From Candidatus Hydrogenedens sp. (GTDB lineage: Bacteria; Hydrogenedentota; Hydrogenedentia; Hydrogenedentales; JAEUWI01): DNA of 64,000 bases. Positions 17,419 to 25,965 of the stretch are shown here, in pieces. Where the stretch lies: contig WGMK01000010.1 of NCBI GenBank assembly GCA_016125095.1, positions 1 to 64,000 of the forward strand, written 5' to 3'. Under the pieces are notes generated by a model that was given only the letters and a program-made list of their open reading frames with translations, made no database searches and had not been told where the DNA came from. Positions within the stretch are counted from its first letter, which is position 1. Every line of letters starts with the position of its first letter. Made by a program: the position numbers and the translations under genes.

Positions 17419-18945
17419 ATGCAATCACGACTTTGGCGGATCATTGCGGCAGGAATGCTCTCGTTTGCGCTCTCCGGCTGTCCGCGCGCGGCCCAGACTC
17501 CGGACCACGTGTTGATTCAGGCCCTGATGGAACCCGTGATAGCCAACCTCGATTCGCCCGCCTACGCCGTGTCGGTGCCCTGGGGCGATCACGTCGTGCT
17601 GTGCTTCCGGGCGGCGCAGGGACGGGATCCCTCGCTGGTGGAGTTCGCGACCCTCCGGATGATGCGCGAGCACCCCGGCCTGAAGCGCAGCGAGGTGCTC
17701 GGCCTGGCATTAGCGGCGGAAAGCGATACGCTGGATTGGACCGCATGCCGCGACTTCCTCGCCAGCAAGACCACCGACGCGTTTGCTACGAATGACGCCG
17801 TACGCCTGAAGGCACGCGCGTTGGCCGCCCGGCCTGCCAAGGAACTTGCTGCGGAACTAGCCGACGACGATGCGGCCGTGGAACCCGCCGACAAGTCGCT
17901 GCCGCTGGGCACGCAGGTGCCCGATGAGGCCTACAACACTTACTTCGGCTTCCTGCACACGCATTCCCATTTCTCGCTCGACGCCGACCAGAGCGGCACC
18001 ATCGACGAGGCCTATACCGTCGCGCGGGATCAAGCCGGGCTGGATTTCATGGGCGTAACCGACCACGCCGAGTTCCTCATTCTCTGGCCGTGGGACCACA
18101 AGTGGGAGCGGGGTCTCGCTGCCGCCGACGCGCACAATGCGCCTGGGGAATTCGTGGCGCTCTACGGTTTCGAATGGAGCAATCCCGTGCTCGGCCACGT
18201 GAGCGTCATGAATACCGACGAGTTCACCCATTCGCTCAAGACCTTCCGATTCCAGGCCTTGCTGAAGTGGCTCGAGGCGCATCCGGATGCCTATGCGCAG
18301 CTTAACCACCCCGGCGATTTCGATTTTATCGGGTTGGAGTTCGGCCACCTGCGCCATGCTCCGCGCGCGGTCGCCCAGGTGATGGGCATGGAGCAATGGA
18401 ACACCAACGTGGGATTCGACCGCTATTACTACGCGGGCAGCTGGGAAAGCGACGTGCCCTACATCGACGTCGCCAACCAGCGCGGCTGGATGCTGGGAGC
18501 GCTCGGCGCCCAGGATAACCACAAGCGCGACTGGGGACTCCTCAACGATTTCCGCACGGGCGTGCTCGCCACCGAACTGACCCGCCAGGGGCTGGCCGAG
18601 GCCTTCCGCGCCCGCCGCTTCTACGCCACGGAAGACAAGGACCTGCTGCTCGATTTCCGCTGCAGCGGCTATCCCATGGGCGCGCGATTGGACGGTGTCG
18701 CGCGGAACTTTACCATCACGGTGACCGACGGCAGCGGCGATGCCTTTCAGGAAGCGCGCTTCTTCAAGAACGGGCAACCGCTCGCAATGCAGGCCTTGGA
18801 AGGCGCATCCGATATTGCGGAGTTCTCAGACGCAGGCGCCACGGGCTATGACTACTACTACGTGATCGTCACCCAGACCGACGACAACGACAACAACGGC
18901 CGCAACGATGAAGCACTTTCGTCGCCCATCTGGGCCAATAATTAG
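17419..18945 (+). CDS. DUF3604/PHP-type metal-dependent hydrolase, lipoprotein
   Basis: A 508-residue protein with a lipobox (LSGC, Cys21), so probably tethered to the outer membrane. The PHP-like metal-binding start motif is HTHSHFSLDA (His180, His182), followed by TDHAEF, a later LNHPGDF and AQDNHKRDW, which fit a PHP/DUF3604 phosphoesterase fold. ATG 17419 was chosen because AGGAGG lies 8 bp upstream and the signal sequence follows. It ends in a 4-bp overlap with the convergent gene downstream. A second PHP protein sits at 53623-54987. Confidence 0.8.
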   Translation: MQSRLWRIIAAGMLSFALSGCPRAAQTPDHVLIQALMEPVIANLDSPAYAVSVPWGDHVVLCFRAAQGRDPSLVEFATLRMMREHPGLKRSEVLGLALAAESDTLDWTACRDFLASKTTDAFATNDAVRLKARALAARPAKELAAELADDDAAVEPADKSLPLGTQVPDEAYNTYFGFLHTHSHFSLDADQSGTIDEAYTVARDQAGLDFMGVTDHAEFLILWPWDHKWERGLAAADAHNAPGEFVALYGFEWSNPVLGHVSVMNTDEFTHSLKTFRFQALLKWLEAHPDAYAQLNHPGDFDFIGLEFGHLRHAPRAVAQVMGMEQWNTNVGFDRYYYAGSWESDVPYIDVANQRGWMLGALGAQDNHKRDWGLLNDFRTGVLATELTRQGLAEAFRARRFYATEDKDLLLDFRCSGYPMGARLDGVARNFTITVTDGSGDAFQEARFFKNGQPLAMQALEGASDIAEFSDAGATGYDYYYVIVTQTDDNDNNGRNDEALSSPIWANN

Positions 18946-19718
18946 TCGCGCGCGTCTTCCGTGGCGTGCAGCACGATGGTGAACCAAATCAGAAACGCGA
19001 AGAGCGTGTAGATGACCAGGTTTTCCCAGAGCGGGAAGGCGTAGACGGTGTTGAGCGATTCGCCCCAGGAACTGCGGATGGTGGTGCCCGCGGCGGCAGC
19101 CTCGGCCTTGCGCGCCTCGTACATCAGCCCCCATCGCACCTGATTACCCACCGCGACGGCGAGCATGCCCGCCCAGGCCAGGTAAGGCCAGGCGAAGCCG
19201 TGCCGCCCGAGACCGTGCCCGTGCGCGAAGTGCCGCGCGCCGAATCTGTCGCGCACGATAAGCCCGGCGAACCAGAGAATCGACAGTGTAAAGCCCGCCG
19301 CCACCATGAGCGCGGCAATCTCGTGCACCTCGGTGTACTTGGTTTCGCCCAGCAGGATGTCGCGTGCATCGGGAATCAGCCCGACAAGAAATACCCCCAC
19401 GCCGCCCAGCAGCATGAAGCCCGCCCCCACGGCTGCGCCCCAGCCCGACACCGGCCGGAACCGCCGAAAGGCGTAGCCCGCCAGCGGCACGGTCGCGATG
19501 CCCCAGAACACCATCGCCAGCGAAAAGATCCACCAGGTATCCGGGTTGTGCTCCGGGTCCCAGCTGCCCAAAAAGCTGAAGGTATGGCTCATGATGGAAT
19601 AATGGTGGTCGGCCGGATAATTGAGCCAGGCCAGCAGGATAAGCGACCAGAAAATTCCCGCCTTCAGGGCGAGATAATGCGGTACGCGGAGCCGGTTCAG
19701 GGGCTTGGGCAGGGGCAC
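18942..19718 (-). CDS. Integral membrane protein, DUF998-like
   Basis: A 258-residue protein with about seven transmembrane helices. The order of helices and the short conserved YSIMSHTFSFLGS segment near the first periplasmic loop resemble DUF998-type membrane proteins. The function is unknown. The start is GTG 19718, supported by GGAGG nine bases upstream; the frame stays open beyond it but with no membrane-protein character. Its stop codon overlaps the stop of the convergent DUF3604 gene. Confidence 0.65.
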   Translation of the reverse strand: MPLPKPLNRLRVPHYLALKAGIFWSLILLAWLNYPADHHYSIMSHTFSFLGSWDPEHNPDTWWIFSLAMVFWGIATVPLAGYAFRRFRPVSGWGAAVGAGFMLLGGVGVFLVGLIPDARDILLGETKYTEVHEIAALMVAAGFTLSILWFAGLIVRDRFGARHFAHGHGLGRHGFAWPYLAWAGMLAVAVGNQVRWGLMYEARKAEAAAAGTTIRSSWGESLNTVYAFPLWENLVIYTLFAFLIWFTIVLHATEDARD

Positions 19719-19836
19719 GCGGTGATTCCTCCAGTGGGCCGGTCCGTCAAGAACGCCGGCGGGTTCGATTGCGCGGAAAAGTACCCCAGCCGAGGGGGCC
19801 GCGTCCAGCCGGACGGGTGAAATAATTCCTAACTGG

Positions 19837-19865
19837 TTGCGAATAAAGGCGCAAGACGGTATCAT
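19837..19865 (+). promoter_or_regulatory. Sigma-70-like promoter before the acyl-CoA synthetase
   Basis: TTGCGA (19837-19842) and TATCAT (19860-19865) are 17 bp apart, matching the consensus at four and five of six positions. They stand 87 bp before the acyl-CoA synthetase start, in the 234-bp gap between divergent genes. Nothing else is evident in that gap. Confidence 0.5.
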
Positions 19866-19952
19866 TCGAGCTACGAAAAGTGTGGCAGCATCTTGGGAAC
19901 CGCGACCGGGACCGAATCGGGCCGCGCGGTGTAACGAAAGGTAGACATTTCC

Positions 19953-21776
19953 ATGGCCGTACACCCGACCATCAGCCAGGCGAAGACGGTGCCCGAACTC
20001 TTTATGGCGCGCGCCCGGCTTACGCCTGCGCTGGTTGCCTACGAGTATCAGGACGAGGAAAAGATCTGGCACGCGGTCACCTACGACGAGTACGCCATCC
20101 AGGTGAAAAAGGCCGCGCTCGGGCTGCACAGCTTCGGCATCGAGAAAGACAGCTGCGTCGCCATCTGGGGCAATACGACCCCCGAGTGGACTGTGCTTGA
20201 CCTGGGCACGCTGGCGCTGGGCGCGCACGTGGCCGGCATCTACCAGACCTGCACCCCCGAGCAGGCGGCGTATATCATCAACGATTCCCGCGCGACCGTG
20301 CTGTGCTGCGATTCCCCCGAGCGGCTGGACAGCATCCTCGAGATCCGCGAGCAGATTCCAAACGTGGTGAAGTTCGTGGTGTGGAGCGGACAGGCCCAGA
20401 CCGAAGGCGACAACTACACCACGCTCGACGCAGTCTATGAGGACGGCGGCCGCATCCTGAAGGAACAGCCGGAACTCTTCGACACCATGCTGACGAAGGT
20501 GACCCCCGAGACCTACGCCAACCTGGTGTATACCAGCGGCACGACCGGCCCGCCCAAGGGCGTGGTGCTGTCGAATGGCAACTGCGTGGCGGCCTCGGTG
20601 AATGCCTGCGAGCACGCGCCCTTTTTCGACGATACTGACACGACCATCGCCTACCTGCCGCTCAGCCACGTGGCGGAGTATATGGGGTTTCTCACGCGCA
20701 TCATCTGCGGCGTGGGCGCTTATTTCTGCGACGACTTCCAAAAAATGCCCGGCACGTTGACCGCAAAGAAGCCGACCGCGCTGCTGGGCGTGCCGCGCGT
20801 GTACGAGAAAGTGCACCAGAAGATCGTGCAGGGCGTCGACAACGGCTCGCCTGCTGCCAAGCGCATCTTCCACTGGGCGCACGATATCGGCACGCGTGTC
20901 GTGCGGCTCAAGGAACAGAAGAAAGCGATTCCCCCGGCGCTGGCGCTGCAGCATGCCATCGCCGACGCGCTCGTGTTCTCTAAGGTGCGCGCGCGTCTTG
21001 GCGGCAATGTCCGCATCATGTTCACCGCGGCCGCCCCGATCGACCCCAGACTCATCGAGTTCTTCATGGCCTTCGGTATCAAGTTCCTCGAGGCTTACGG
21101 GCTTTCAGAGACCAGCGGCGCCAGCCATGCGAACCTGCCTGAGGACTTCCGAATCGGCACGGTCGGCAAGCCCATGCGCGGCGTGGAACAGATGATCGCC
21201 GAAGACGGCGAAATCCTGCTCCGCGGCGACCTGATCTTCACCGGCTACCTGAACCTGCCCGACGCGACCGCCGAGGTGATCGACGCGGATGGCTGGTTCC
21301 ACACCGGCGACATTGGCGAGATTGATGAGGACGGTTTCCTGCGGATTACCGACCGCAAGAAGAACCTGCTCATCACCGCGGGCGGCAAGAACGTGGCCCC
21401 GGCCGGCATCGAGACCCTCATCAAGCGCGAGACCTGCGTGTCGCAGGCCGTTGTCATCGGCGACCGTCAGCCCTTCCTGACCGCACTCATCGCCCTGTCG
21501 CCCGACTACGTCGAGTCCGAGGGGCTGACCGAGGAGGCCATCAAGGCGCGCATCGATCGGATCATCGCCGACACCAACACGCAAGTGGCCCGTTACGAGC
21601 AGATCAAGCAATACCGCATCGTCCCGCGCGAATTCGGCATCGAGGAAGGGGAGATGACCCCGACCATGAAGCTGAAGCGGAACGTGATCATCAAGAACTG
21701 GCAGCACCTCGTGGACGAAATGTACGGCGCCGGCGAACATACCGGGAGCGGCAAGGCGGAAACCGTGAACGCCTAG
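19953..21776 (+). CDS. Long-chain fatty-acid-CoA ligase (AMP-forming)
   Basis: A 607-residue member of the ANL superfamily, of the FAA1/long-chain acyl-CoA synthetase type. It activates fatty acids to acyl-CoA through an acyl-AMP. Visible motifs are the P-loop YTSGTTGPPKG, then YGLSETSGA and DGWFHTGDIGEIDEDGFLRI with ITDRKKNLLITAGGKNVAP. The C-terminal lysine lies in MKLKRN. The start is ATG 19953. It is followed by a strong terminator at 21799, so it is probably monocistronic. The enoyl-CoA hydratase, thioesterase and reductase elsewhere in the window could use the same substrates, but they are not linked. Confidence 0.93.
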   Translation: MAVHPTISQAKTVPELFMARARLTPALVAYEYQDEEKIWHAVTYDEYAIQVKKAALGLHSFGIEKDSCVAIWGNTTPEWTVLDLGTLALGAHVAGIYQTCTPEQAAYIINDSRATVLCCDSPERLDSILEIREQIPNVVKFVVWSGQAQTEGDNYTTLDAVYEDGGRILKEQPELFDTMLTKVTPETYANLVYTSGTTGPPKGVVLSNGNCVAASVNACEHAPFFDDTDTTIAYLPLSHVAEYMGFLTRIICGVGAYFCDDFQKMPGTLTAKKPTALLGVPRVYEKVHQKIVQGVDNGSPAAKRIFHWAHDIGTRVVRLKEQKKAIPPALALQHAIADALVFSKVRARLGGNVRIMFTAAAPIDPRLIEFFMAFGIKFLEAYGLSETSGASHANLPEDFRIGTVGKPMRGVEQMIAEDGEILLRGDLIFTGYLNLPDATAEVIDADGWFHTGDIGEIDEDGFLRITDRKKNLLITAGGKNVAPAGIETLIKRETCVSQAVVIGDRQPFLTALIALSPDYVESEGLTEEAIKARIDRIIADTNTQVARYEQIKQYRIVPREFGIEEGEMTPTMKLKRNVIIKNWQHLVDEMYGAGEHTGSGKAETVNA

Positions 21777-21798
21777 GCCTTTCTGCGCTACACTATCC

Positions 21799-21830
21799 GC
21801 CCCCGGAGCCCGCGCTCCGGGGGCGTTTTG
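21799..21830 (+). terminator. Intrinsic terminator after the acyl-CoA synthetase
   Basis: A perfect 11-bp stem, GCCCCCGGAGC (21799-21809) and its complement (21814-21824), with a four-base loop, is followed by GTTTTG. It lies 22 bp after the stop codon and about 60 bp before ychF, so it separates the two genes. Confidence 0.85.
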
Positions 21831-21884
21831 TCTGAAGGGCGCATCCGCCCGCAACCCTCCCGAACCGGAAAGCGAGATTTCAGC

Positions 21885-22985
21885 ATGGCCCTGAGCATCG
21901 GCATCGTCGGCCTCCCCAACGTGGGCAAGAGCACCACGTTCAACGCGCTCACTGACGCGCAGAACGCCGAGGCGGCGAACTATCCCTTTTGCACCATCGA
22001 GCCGAACAAGGCCATCGTGCCCCTGCGCGACAAGCGCCTCGACAAGCTGGCCGAGATCGTCAACCCGCAAAAGATCCTACACGCGACCGTCGAGTTCGTG
22101 GACATCGCCGGCCTGGTGAAGGGTGCGAGCAAGGGCGAGGGCCTGGGCAATCAGTTCCTCGGCAATATCCGCGAGACCAGCGCCATCGTCCATGTCGTGC
22201 GCTGCTTCGAGGACGATAACGTGGTGCACGTCAATGCCAAGCCGGACCCCGAGGACGATGCTGGCGTGATCAATACCGAGCTGATCCTGGCCGATCTGCA
22301 GCAGCTGGAAAAGAAGATTGATCGCCTTTCGCGCATGCTCAAGGGCGACAAGAAGCTGCAGCCCATCATGGATGCGGCCGAGGCGTTGAAGGTGCACCTG
22401 TCGGCCGGCGAGCGCGTGGCTTCCTATCCGGACCGTGACAATCCTGCCTGCGAGGAGCTCTGCGAGGAGATGCGCTTCATCACCGACAAGAAGGTGATCT
22501 ACGCCGCGAACGTCGATGAAGCCGGGCTCGCCGAGGACAACGACTATGTGAAGACGGTGCGGCGTATCGCGGAGGCCGAAGGCGCCGAGGTGGTCAAGCT
22601 CTGCGCCAAGCTCGAAGAAGAAATGACCGGCATGACCAACGAGGAGCGCCACGAATTCCTGGCCGATGCCGGCGTGGAGGAGAGCGGCCTCGAGCAGATC
22701 ATCCACAAGGGCTTCGACGCGCTCGGCCTGATTTCCTACTTCACGGCGGGGCAGAAGGAAGTGCGCGCGTGGACCATCCGCCGCGGCTGGACGGCGCCCA
22801 AGGCGGCCGGCGTGATCCACACCGATTTCGAGCGCGGTTTCATCCGTGCCGAGGTGATTGCCTACGACACCTATGTGAAGCACAACGGCGAACAGGGTGC
22901 AAAGGCAGCGGGCGAGATGCGTGTCGAGGGCAAGGACTACATCGTCAAGGACGGCGACGTCATGCACTTCCGGTTCAACGTGTAG
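21885..22985 (+). CDS. ychF: Ribosome-binding ATPase YchF/Ola1
   Basis: YchF (366 residues, typical length) is a universally conserved OBG-family ATPase that binds ribosomes and is linked to stress and redox responses. It has the P-loop GLPNVGKST, then NYPFCTIEPN and VDIAGLVKGASKGEGLGNQFL. In place of the GTP-specific NKxD motif it has NVDEA, consistent with ATP preference. The C-terminal TGS-domain ending IVKDGDVMHFRFNV is intact. ATG 21885 begins at the usual MALSIGIVGLPN. trhO follows after 7 bp. Confidence 0.96.
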   Translation: MALSIGIVGLPNVGKSTTFNALTDAQNAEAANYPFCTIEPNKAIVPLRDKRLDKLAEIVNPQKILHATVEFVDIAGLVKGASKGEGLGNQFLGNIRETSAIVHVVRCFEDDNVVHVNAKPDPEDDAGVINTELILADLQQLEKKIDRLSRMLKGDKKLQPIMDAAEALKVHLSAGERVASYPDRDNPACEELCEEMRFITDKKVIYAANVDEAGLAEDNDYVKTVRRIAEAEGAEVVKLCAKLEEEMTGMTNEERHEFLADAGVEESGLEQIIHKGFDALGLISYFTAGQKEVRAWTIRRGWTAPKAAGVIHTDFERGFIRAEVIAYDTYVKHNGEQGAKAAGEMRVEGKDYIVKDGDVMHFRFNV

Positions 22986-22992
22986 GCGCGCC

Positions 22993-23937
22993 ATGCCCGA
23001 AGCGGATCCGCAGTCCGAATTTATCGCCGCGGCGTTGTATCACTTCGCGCCGCTGCCGGATTACCGGGATTGGCGGGAGCCGCTACTCGAGGTCTGTACG
23101 GCGCACGGGTTGAAAGGCAGCCTGCTGCTGGCCGAAGAAGGCATCAACGGCACCGTGGCCGGCCCCCGCGCGGGAATCGAGGCCTTGCTGGCGTGGCTGC
23201 GCGCGCGTTCTCCCTTCGAGACCCTGCGCCACAAGGAATCGCCTGCCACCCCCGACACCTTTCACCGCATGAAGGTGCGTCTGAAAAAGGAAATCGTTTC
23301 GCTCGGGGTGGAGGGAATCGACGCCCGGCGCACCGGCAAACGCGTTTCTCCGGAAGCGTGGAACGCGCTCATCGCCCGGGACGACGTGCGGCTCATCGAT
23401 ACGCGCAACGACTATGAAATCGCGCTCGGCACCTTTCCCGGTGCGGAGAATCCGGACACCGAGGCATTCAGCGATTTTCCGACCTATGTGCGCGAACACC
23501 TCGATCCCAAGCGCGATCGCGCCATCGCCATGTTCTGCACCGGCGGCATCCGTTGCGAGAAAGCCTCGGCCTATCTGCTCGACCAGGGCTTTGAACAGGT
23601 GTTCCAGCTAGACGGCGGTATCCTGAATTACCTGGAGCACACGCCGCCAGAGGAAAACCTGTGGCAAGGGGACTGCTTCGTTTTCGACGAGCGGGTATCC
23701 GTCGGGCCGGACCTGAAACCCGCAGGCCACGTGCTCTGCCGCGGCTGCCGCATGCCGCTCACGCAGGAAGATCGCGTGCGACCCGAATTCGAAGAGGGCG
23801 TAAGCTGTCATCACTGCGCGGCCGGCCTGACCGAGGAGCGGCGCGCGTCGTGCCGGGAACGCCACCGGCAGGAAACACTGGCCCAGGCGCGCGGCGGAAA
23901 GCACGTCGGCAATACCCTGAAGCCGCCTAAGCCTTGA
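22993..23937 (+). CDS. trhO: tRNA uridine(34) hydroxylase TrhO (rhodanese family)
   Basis: A YceA/TrhO-family protein of 314 residues that hydroxylates wobble uridine to 5-hydroxyuridine. It has an N-terminal acylphosphatase-like domain (GLKGSLLLAEEGINGTVAG) and a rhodanese domain with the active loop CTGGIRCEKAS (Cys182). The C-terminal tail contains two Cys pairs (CRGCRMPL and CHHC) typical of the family. It lies 7 bp after ychF and probably shares its transcript. The 3' end overlaps the convergent yaaA by 11 bp. Confidence 0.93.
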   Translation: MPEADPQSEFIAAALYHFAPLPDYRDWREPLLEVCTAHGLKGSLLLAEEGINGTVAGPRAGIEALLAWLRARSPFETLRHKESPATPDTFHRMKVRLKKEIVSLGVEGIDARRTGKRVSPEAWNALIARDDVRLIDTRNDYEIALGTFPGAENPDTEAFSDFPTYVREHLDPKRDRAIAMFCTGGIRCEKASAYLLDQGFEQVFQLDGGILNYLEHTPPEENLWQGDCFVFDERVSVGPDLKPAGHVLCRGCRMPLTQEDRVRPEFEEGVSCHHCAAGLTEERRASCRERHRQETLAQARGGKHVGNTLKPPKP

Positions 23938-24607
23938 CGAAGTTGCTGCCGTCGAAGCGGTAGCCGTCCTCATTGAAATGCTTGAAGTCCTCCGGCCGCG
24001 TCACTTTATTCTCGATAAGGAACCGAACGAACTTGCCCTTGATGGCCTTGCCGAAGTGCCCCGCCGATTTCGCCCCGCCCGCCGTTCGGAAATCGATGTT
24101 AATCAGCGGCTGGTACGCCACCGCCTTGGCGTGCGCCTGGGGCAGCAGCGACACAACCGGCCGTCCCTTGGCCAGCGTCTCCAGCCGGGAAGCATTGATA
24201 GGTCGCCAGTACCGGATCGCCTCGGGAGTCATGGGCGCGCGGTACCAAGGCAGTCCATCGCCGCCCTGCACGAGCCCGAACAGCGCCGAGACCACCAGAA
24301 TCCGCTCGCGTGCTGCCGCTTTCTGCCGCAGGGTCTTGTACTCCAGGTGTTGATAAACCACCCCCGTATAGCGTTGCAGCGCGGGTAGCATCCCCGCATC
24401 GAGGCACTTGAGGTTGGCGAGATGGACCGAACGGGCCGAAACGGGATCCCGAAGTCCGTAGTAAGACGGCAAGGCATCGGCCTTCAAGGCCTTCATGCGT
24501 CGGAGCAAGGGCTCGGCATCGTGCGCGTACTCGGGGTAGGCGGCACGGAACTGGCCTTCGCCGGGATCGTCCGTTTTGCCTTCGCTGGGGGGGAGGAGAA
24601 TAAACAT
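23927..24607 (-). CDS. yaaA: Peroxide-stress protein YaaA (UPF0246)
   Basis: A 226-residue UPF0246/YaaA member. In E. coli this protein lowers intracellular free iron during peroxide stress and binds DNA. The family start MFILLPPSEGK, the SALFGLVQGGD segment and the final ENKVTRPEDFKHFNEDGYRF pattern are clear. The length is slightly shorter than E. coli YaaA (about 258), without an obvious truncation. It is convergent with trhO, overlapping by 11 bp. Confidence 0.9.
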   Translation of the reverse strand: MFILLPPSEGKTDDPGEGQFRAAYPEYAHDAEPLLRRMKALKADALPSYYGLRDPVSARSVHLANLKCLDAGMLPALQRYTGVVYQHLEYKTLRQKAAARERILVVSALFGLVQGGDGLPWYRAPMTPEAIRYWRPINASRLETLAKGRPVVSLLPQAHAKAVAYQPLINIDFRTAGGAKSAGHFGKAIKGKFVRFLIENKVTRPEDFKHFNEDGYRFDGSNFVKA

Positions 24608-24711
24608 CGCGGGATGCTAGCAGAGGAAATCGGAGCCATGCATCCTTTGACACGGGGAGGGCCCCGGTCGCGAATACACAACGAGGTTCGAGGCGTATTC
24701 CGGGCGAATGC

Positions 24712-24717
24712 TATACT
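24712..24717 (+). promoter_or_regulatory. -10-like TATACT before the thioredoxin pair
   Basis: TATACT lies 57 bp before the first thioredoxin-like gene, in the gap after the divergent yaaA start. The best -35 candidate (TTCGAG, 24687-24692, 19-bp spacing) is weak. The same TATACT hexamer precedes mdh, the tRNA-Gln and pepF in this window, which supports its use as a -10 element. Confidence 0.35.
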
Positions 24718-24774
24718 TGAGAGCCGTGCAAACAAGGGCCTTCGGGCCGAACCTCAACCGAGAGTGGAGCGGAT

Positions 24775-25341
24775 ATGAAACGGTATTTTTCTTATGTGTT
24801 GGTGCTGATGCTGTTGTTGGGTGCCGGAGCAGCGATGGCGCAGGAAGAGGCAGCGGCGCAGGGCGATTCCGATTGGGGCAACCCCATGGACTGGGTCGGC
24901 AAGGACGCGGCAGCCGTAAAGCTGCCCCTGCTGGACGGCGGCGAGTTGGACACCGAGGCCCTCAAGGGCGACAAGGTGGTCGTGCTCGATTTCTGGGCCA
25001 CCTGGTGCCCTTGGTGCGTCAAGTCCACCGAGCACGTGGTCGAGCGATACAACCAGTACAAGGACAAGGGCGTCGATTTCTACATGGTTGCCGTCGGCCA
25101 GGGCAAGGAACCCGTCGCCAAGTTTGTCGAGGCGAAGGAACTCAAGGTGCCCATGGCGCTCGATTCCGAGCGGAAAGCGTCGGATACCTACTGGGTCGAT
25201 TACATCCCGCATGTCGTCATCATCGGCAAGGATGGCAAGGTGGCGGCGGTCGCCATCGGCGAGGACAAAATCGGTGCCGCGATTGACGAGACGCTGGAGC
25301 GGCTGCTCAGCGAAGCGCCCGCGGAAGCCCCGGCGGAATAG
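24775..25341 (+). CDS. Exported thioredoxin-like (TlpA/ResA-type) protein
   Basis: A 188-residue protein with an N-terminal signal peptide (cleavage near AMA-QE), followed by a thioredoxin fold with the active-site motif WCPWC in FWATWCPWCVKS. A cis-Pro motif is present in DYIPHVVII. Likely a periplasmic thiol-disulfide oxidoreductase or reductant. The C-terminus is an Ala/Pro/Glu-rich tail. The stop TAG overlaps the GTG of the next thioredoxin-like gene by one base, so the two are coupled. Confidence 0.85.
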   Translation: MKRYFSYVLVLMLLLGAGAAMAQEEAAAQGDSDWGNPMDWVGKDAAAVKLPLLDGGELDTEALKGDKVVVLDFWATWCPWCVKSTEHVVERYNQYKDKGVDFYMVAVGQGKEPVAKFVEAKELKVPMALDSERKASDTYWVDYIPHVVIIGKDGKVAAVAIGEDKIGAAIDETLERLLSEAPAEAPAE

Positions 25342-25886
25342 TGGCCTCGAAATCGAAAGAACGGCGCGAGCGCTTGATCGATATCCTGCTTTATGGCGGG
25401 CTGGCGATCATTGTGGCCGTGGTCTTGTACCGGGCAATACCGGGGGTCCATCCCTTGCAGGGACTGGCGGCCCCCAAGGCGGCCGTGCAGGATTTCGCGG
25501 GCAACCCGGTCGATCTTTCCGCCACCATCGGTAAAGACGTCGTGCTGATCAATTTCTGGGCTTCCTGGTGTCCGCCGTGCCGGGTCGAGTTGCCTGAGAT
25601 CGCGGGGCTCGCCAAGGAGTATCAGGGCGTCGAGGGCGTGTCGGTCATCGCCGTATCGCTCGACGCTTCGCCTCCGGCGGCAAAGCCCATTGCCGACGAG
25701 CTCGATCCGGCGCTCAAGGTGTATTGGGGCGCGGAAGGCGCAGGCAGTTCATTCCAGGTGGAGGGACTTCCCTGCACCTTTGTTATCGGGCGCGATGGCG
25801 TGGTCAAGCATTCCTTTGTTGGCTACCACGAGGGCGTCGTCGAGGAGATGCGCGCTGCGATAGAGGCGGAGCGCCAGTCGCCGTAG
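25341..25886 (+). CDS. Membrane-anchored thioredoxin-like (TlpA/ResA-type) protein
   Basis: A 181-residue protein with an N-terminal transmembrane anchor (about residues 12-32) and a periplasmic thioredoxin fold carrying FWASWCPPCRVELPEI, the classical TlpA/ResA active site. The conserved Pro is in VEGLPCTFVIGRDG. GTG 25341 is shared with the last base of the upstream stop. With its exported neighbour it probably forms a periplasmic disulfide-reducing pair. No cytochrome c maturation genes are adjacent. Confidence 0.85.
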   Translation: MASKSKERRERLIDILLYGGLAIIVAVVLYRAIPGVHPLQGLAAPKAAVQDFAGNPVDLSATIGKDVVLINFWASWCPPCRVELPEIAGLAKEYQGVEGVSVIAVSLDASPPAAKPIADELDPALKVYWGAEGAGSSFQVEGLPCTFVIGRDGVVKHSFVGYHEGVVEEMRAAIEAERQSP

Positions 25887-25917
25887 ACGGCGGCATTGCG
25901 CCGAATTGAAGGCTTTG

Positions 25918-25965
25918 AGTAGACTCCCGGGGGTGTAGCACACACTGACGGGAGTCTGCTTTTTA
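25918..25965 (+). promoter_or_regulatory. Hairpin ending at the GH30 start codon (terminator, attenuator or RBS-masking)
   Basis: AGTAGACTCCCG (25918-25929) pairs with CGGGAGTCTGCT (25949-25960) with one mismatch. The 3' arm is followed directly by TTTTATG, so the T-tract runs into the ATG at 25965. The only Shine-Dalgarno-like GGAG lies inside the 3' arm. A weak promoter, TTGCGC (25896-25901), 18 bp, TAGACT (25920-25925), would start transcripts after the 5' arm and so avoid the hairpin. The regulatory role is inferred. Confidence 0.5.
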
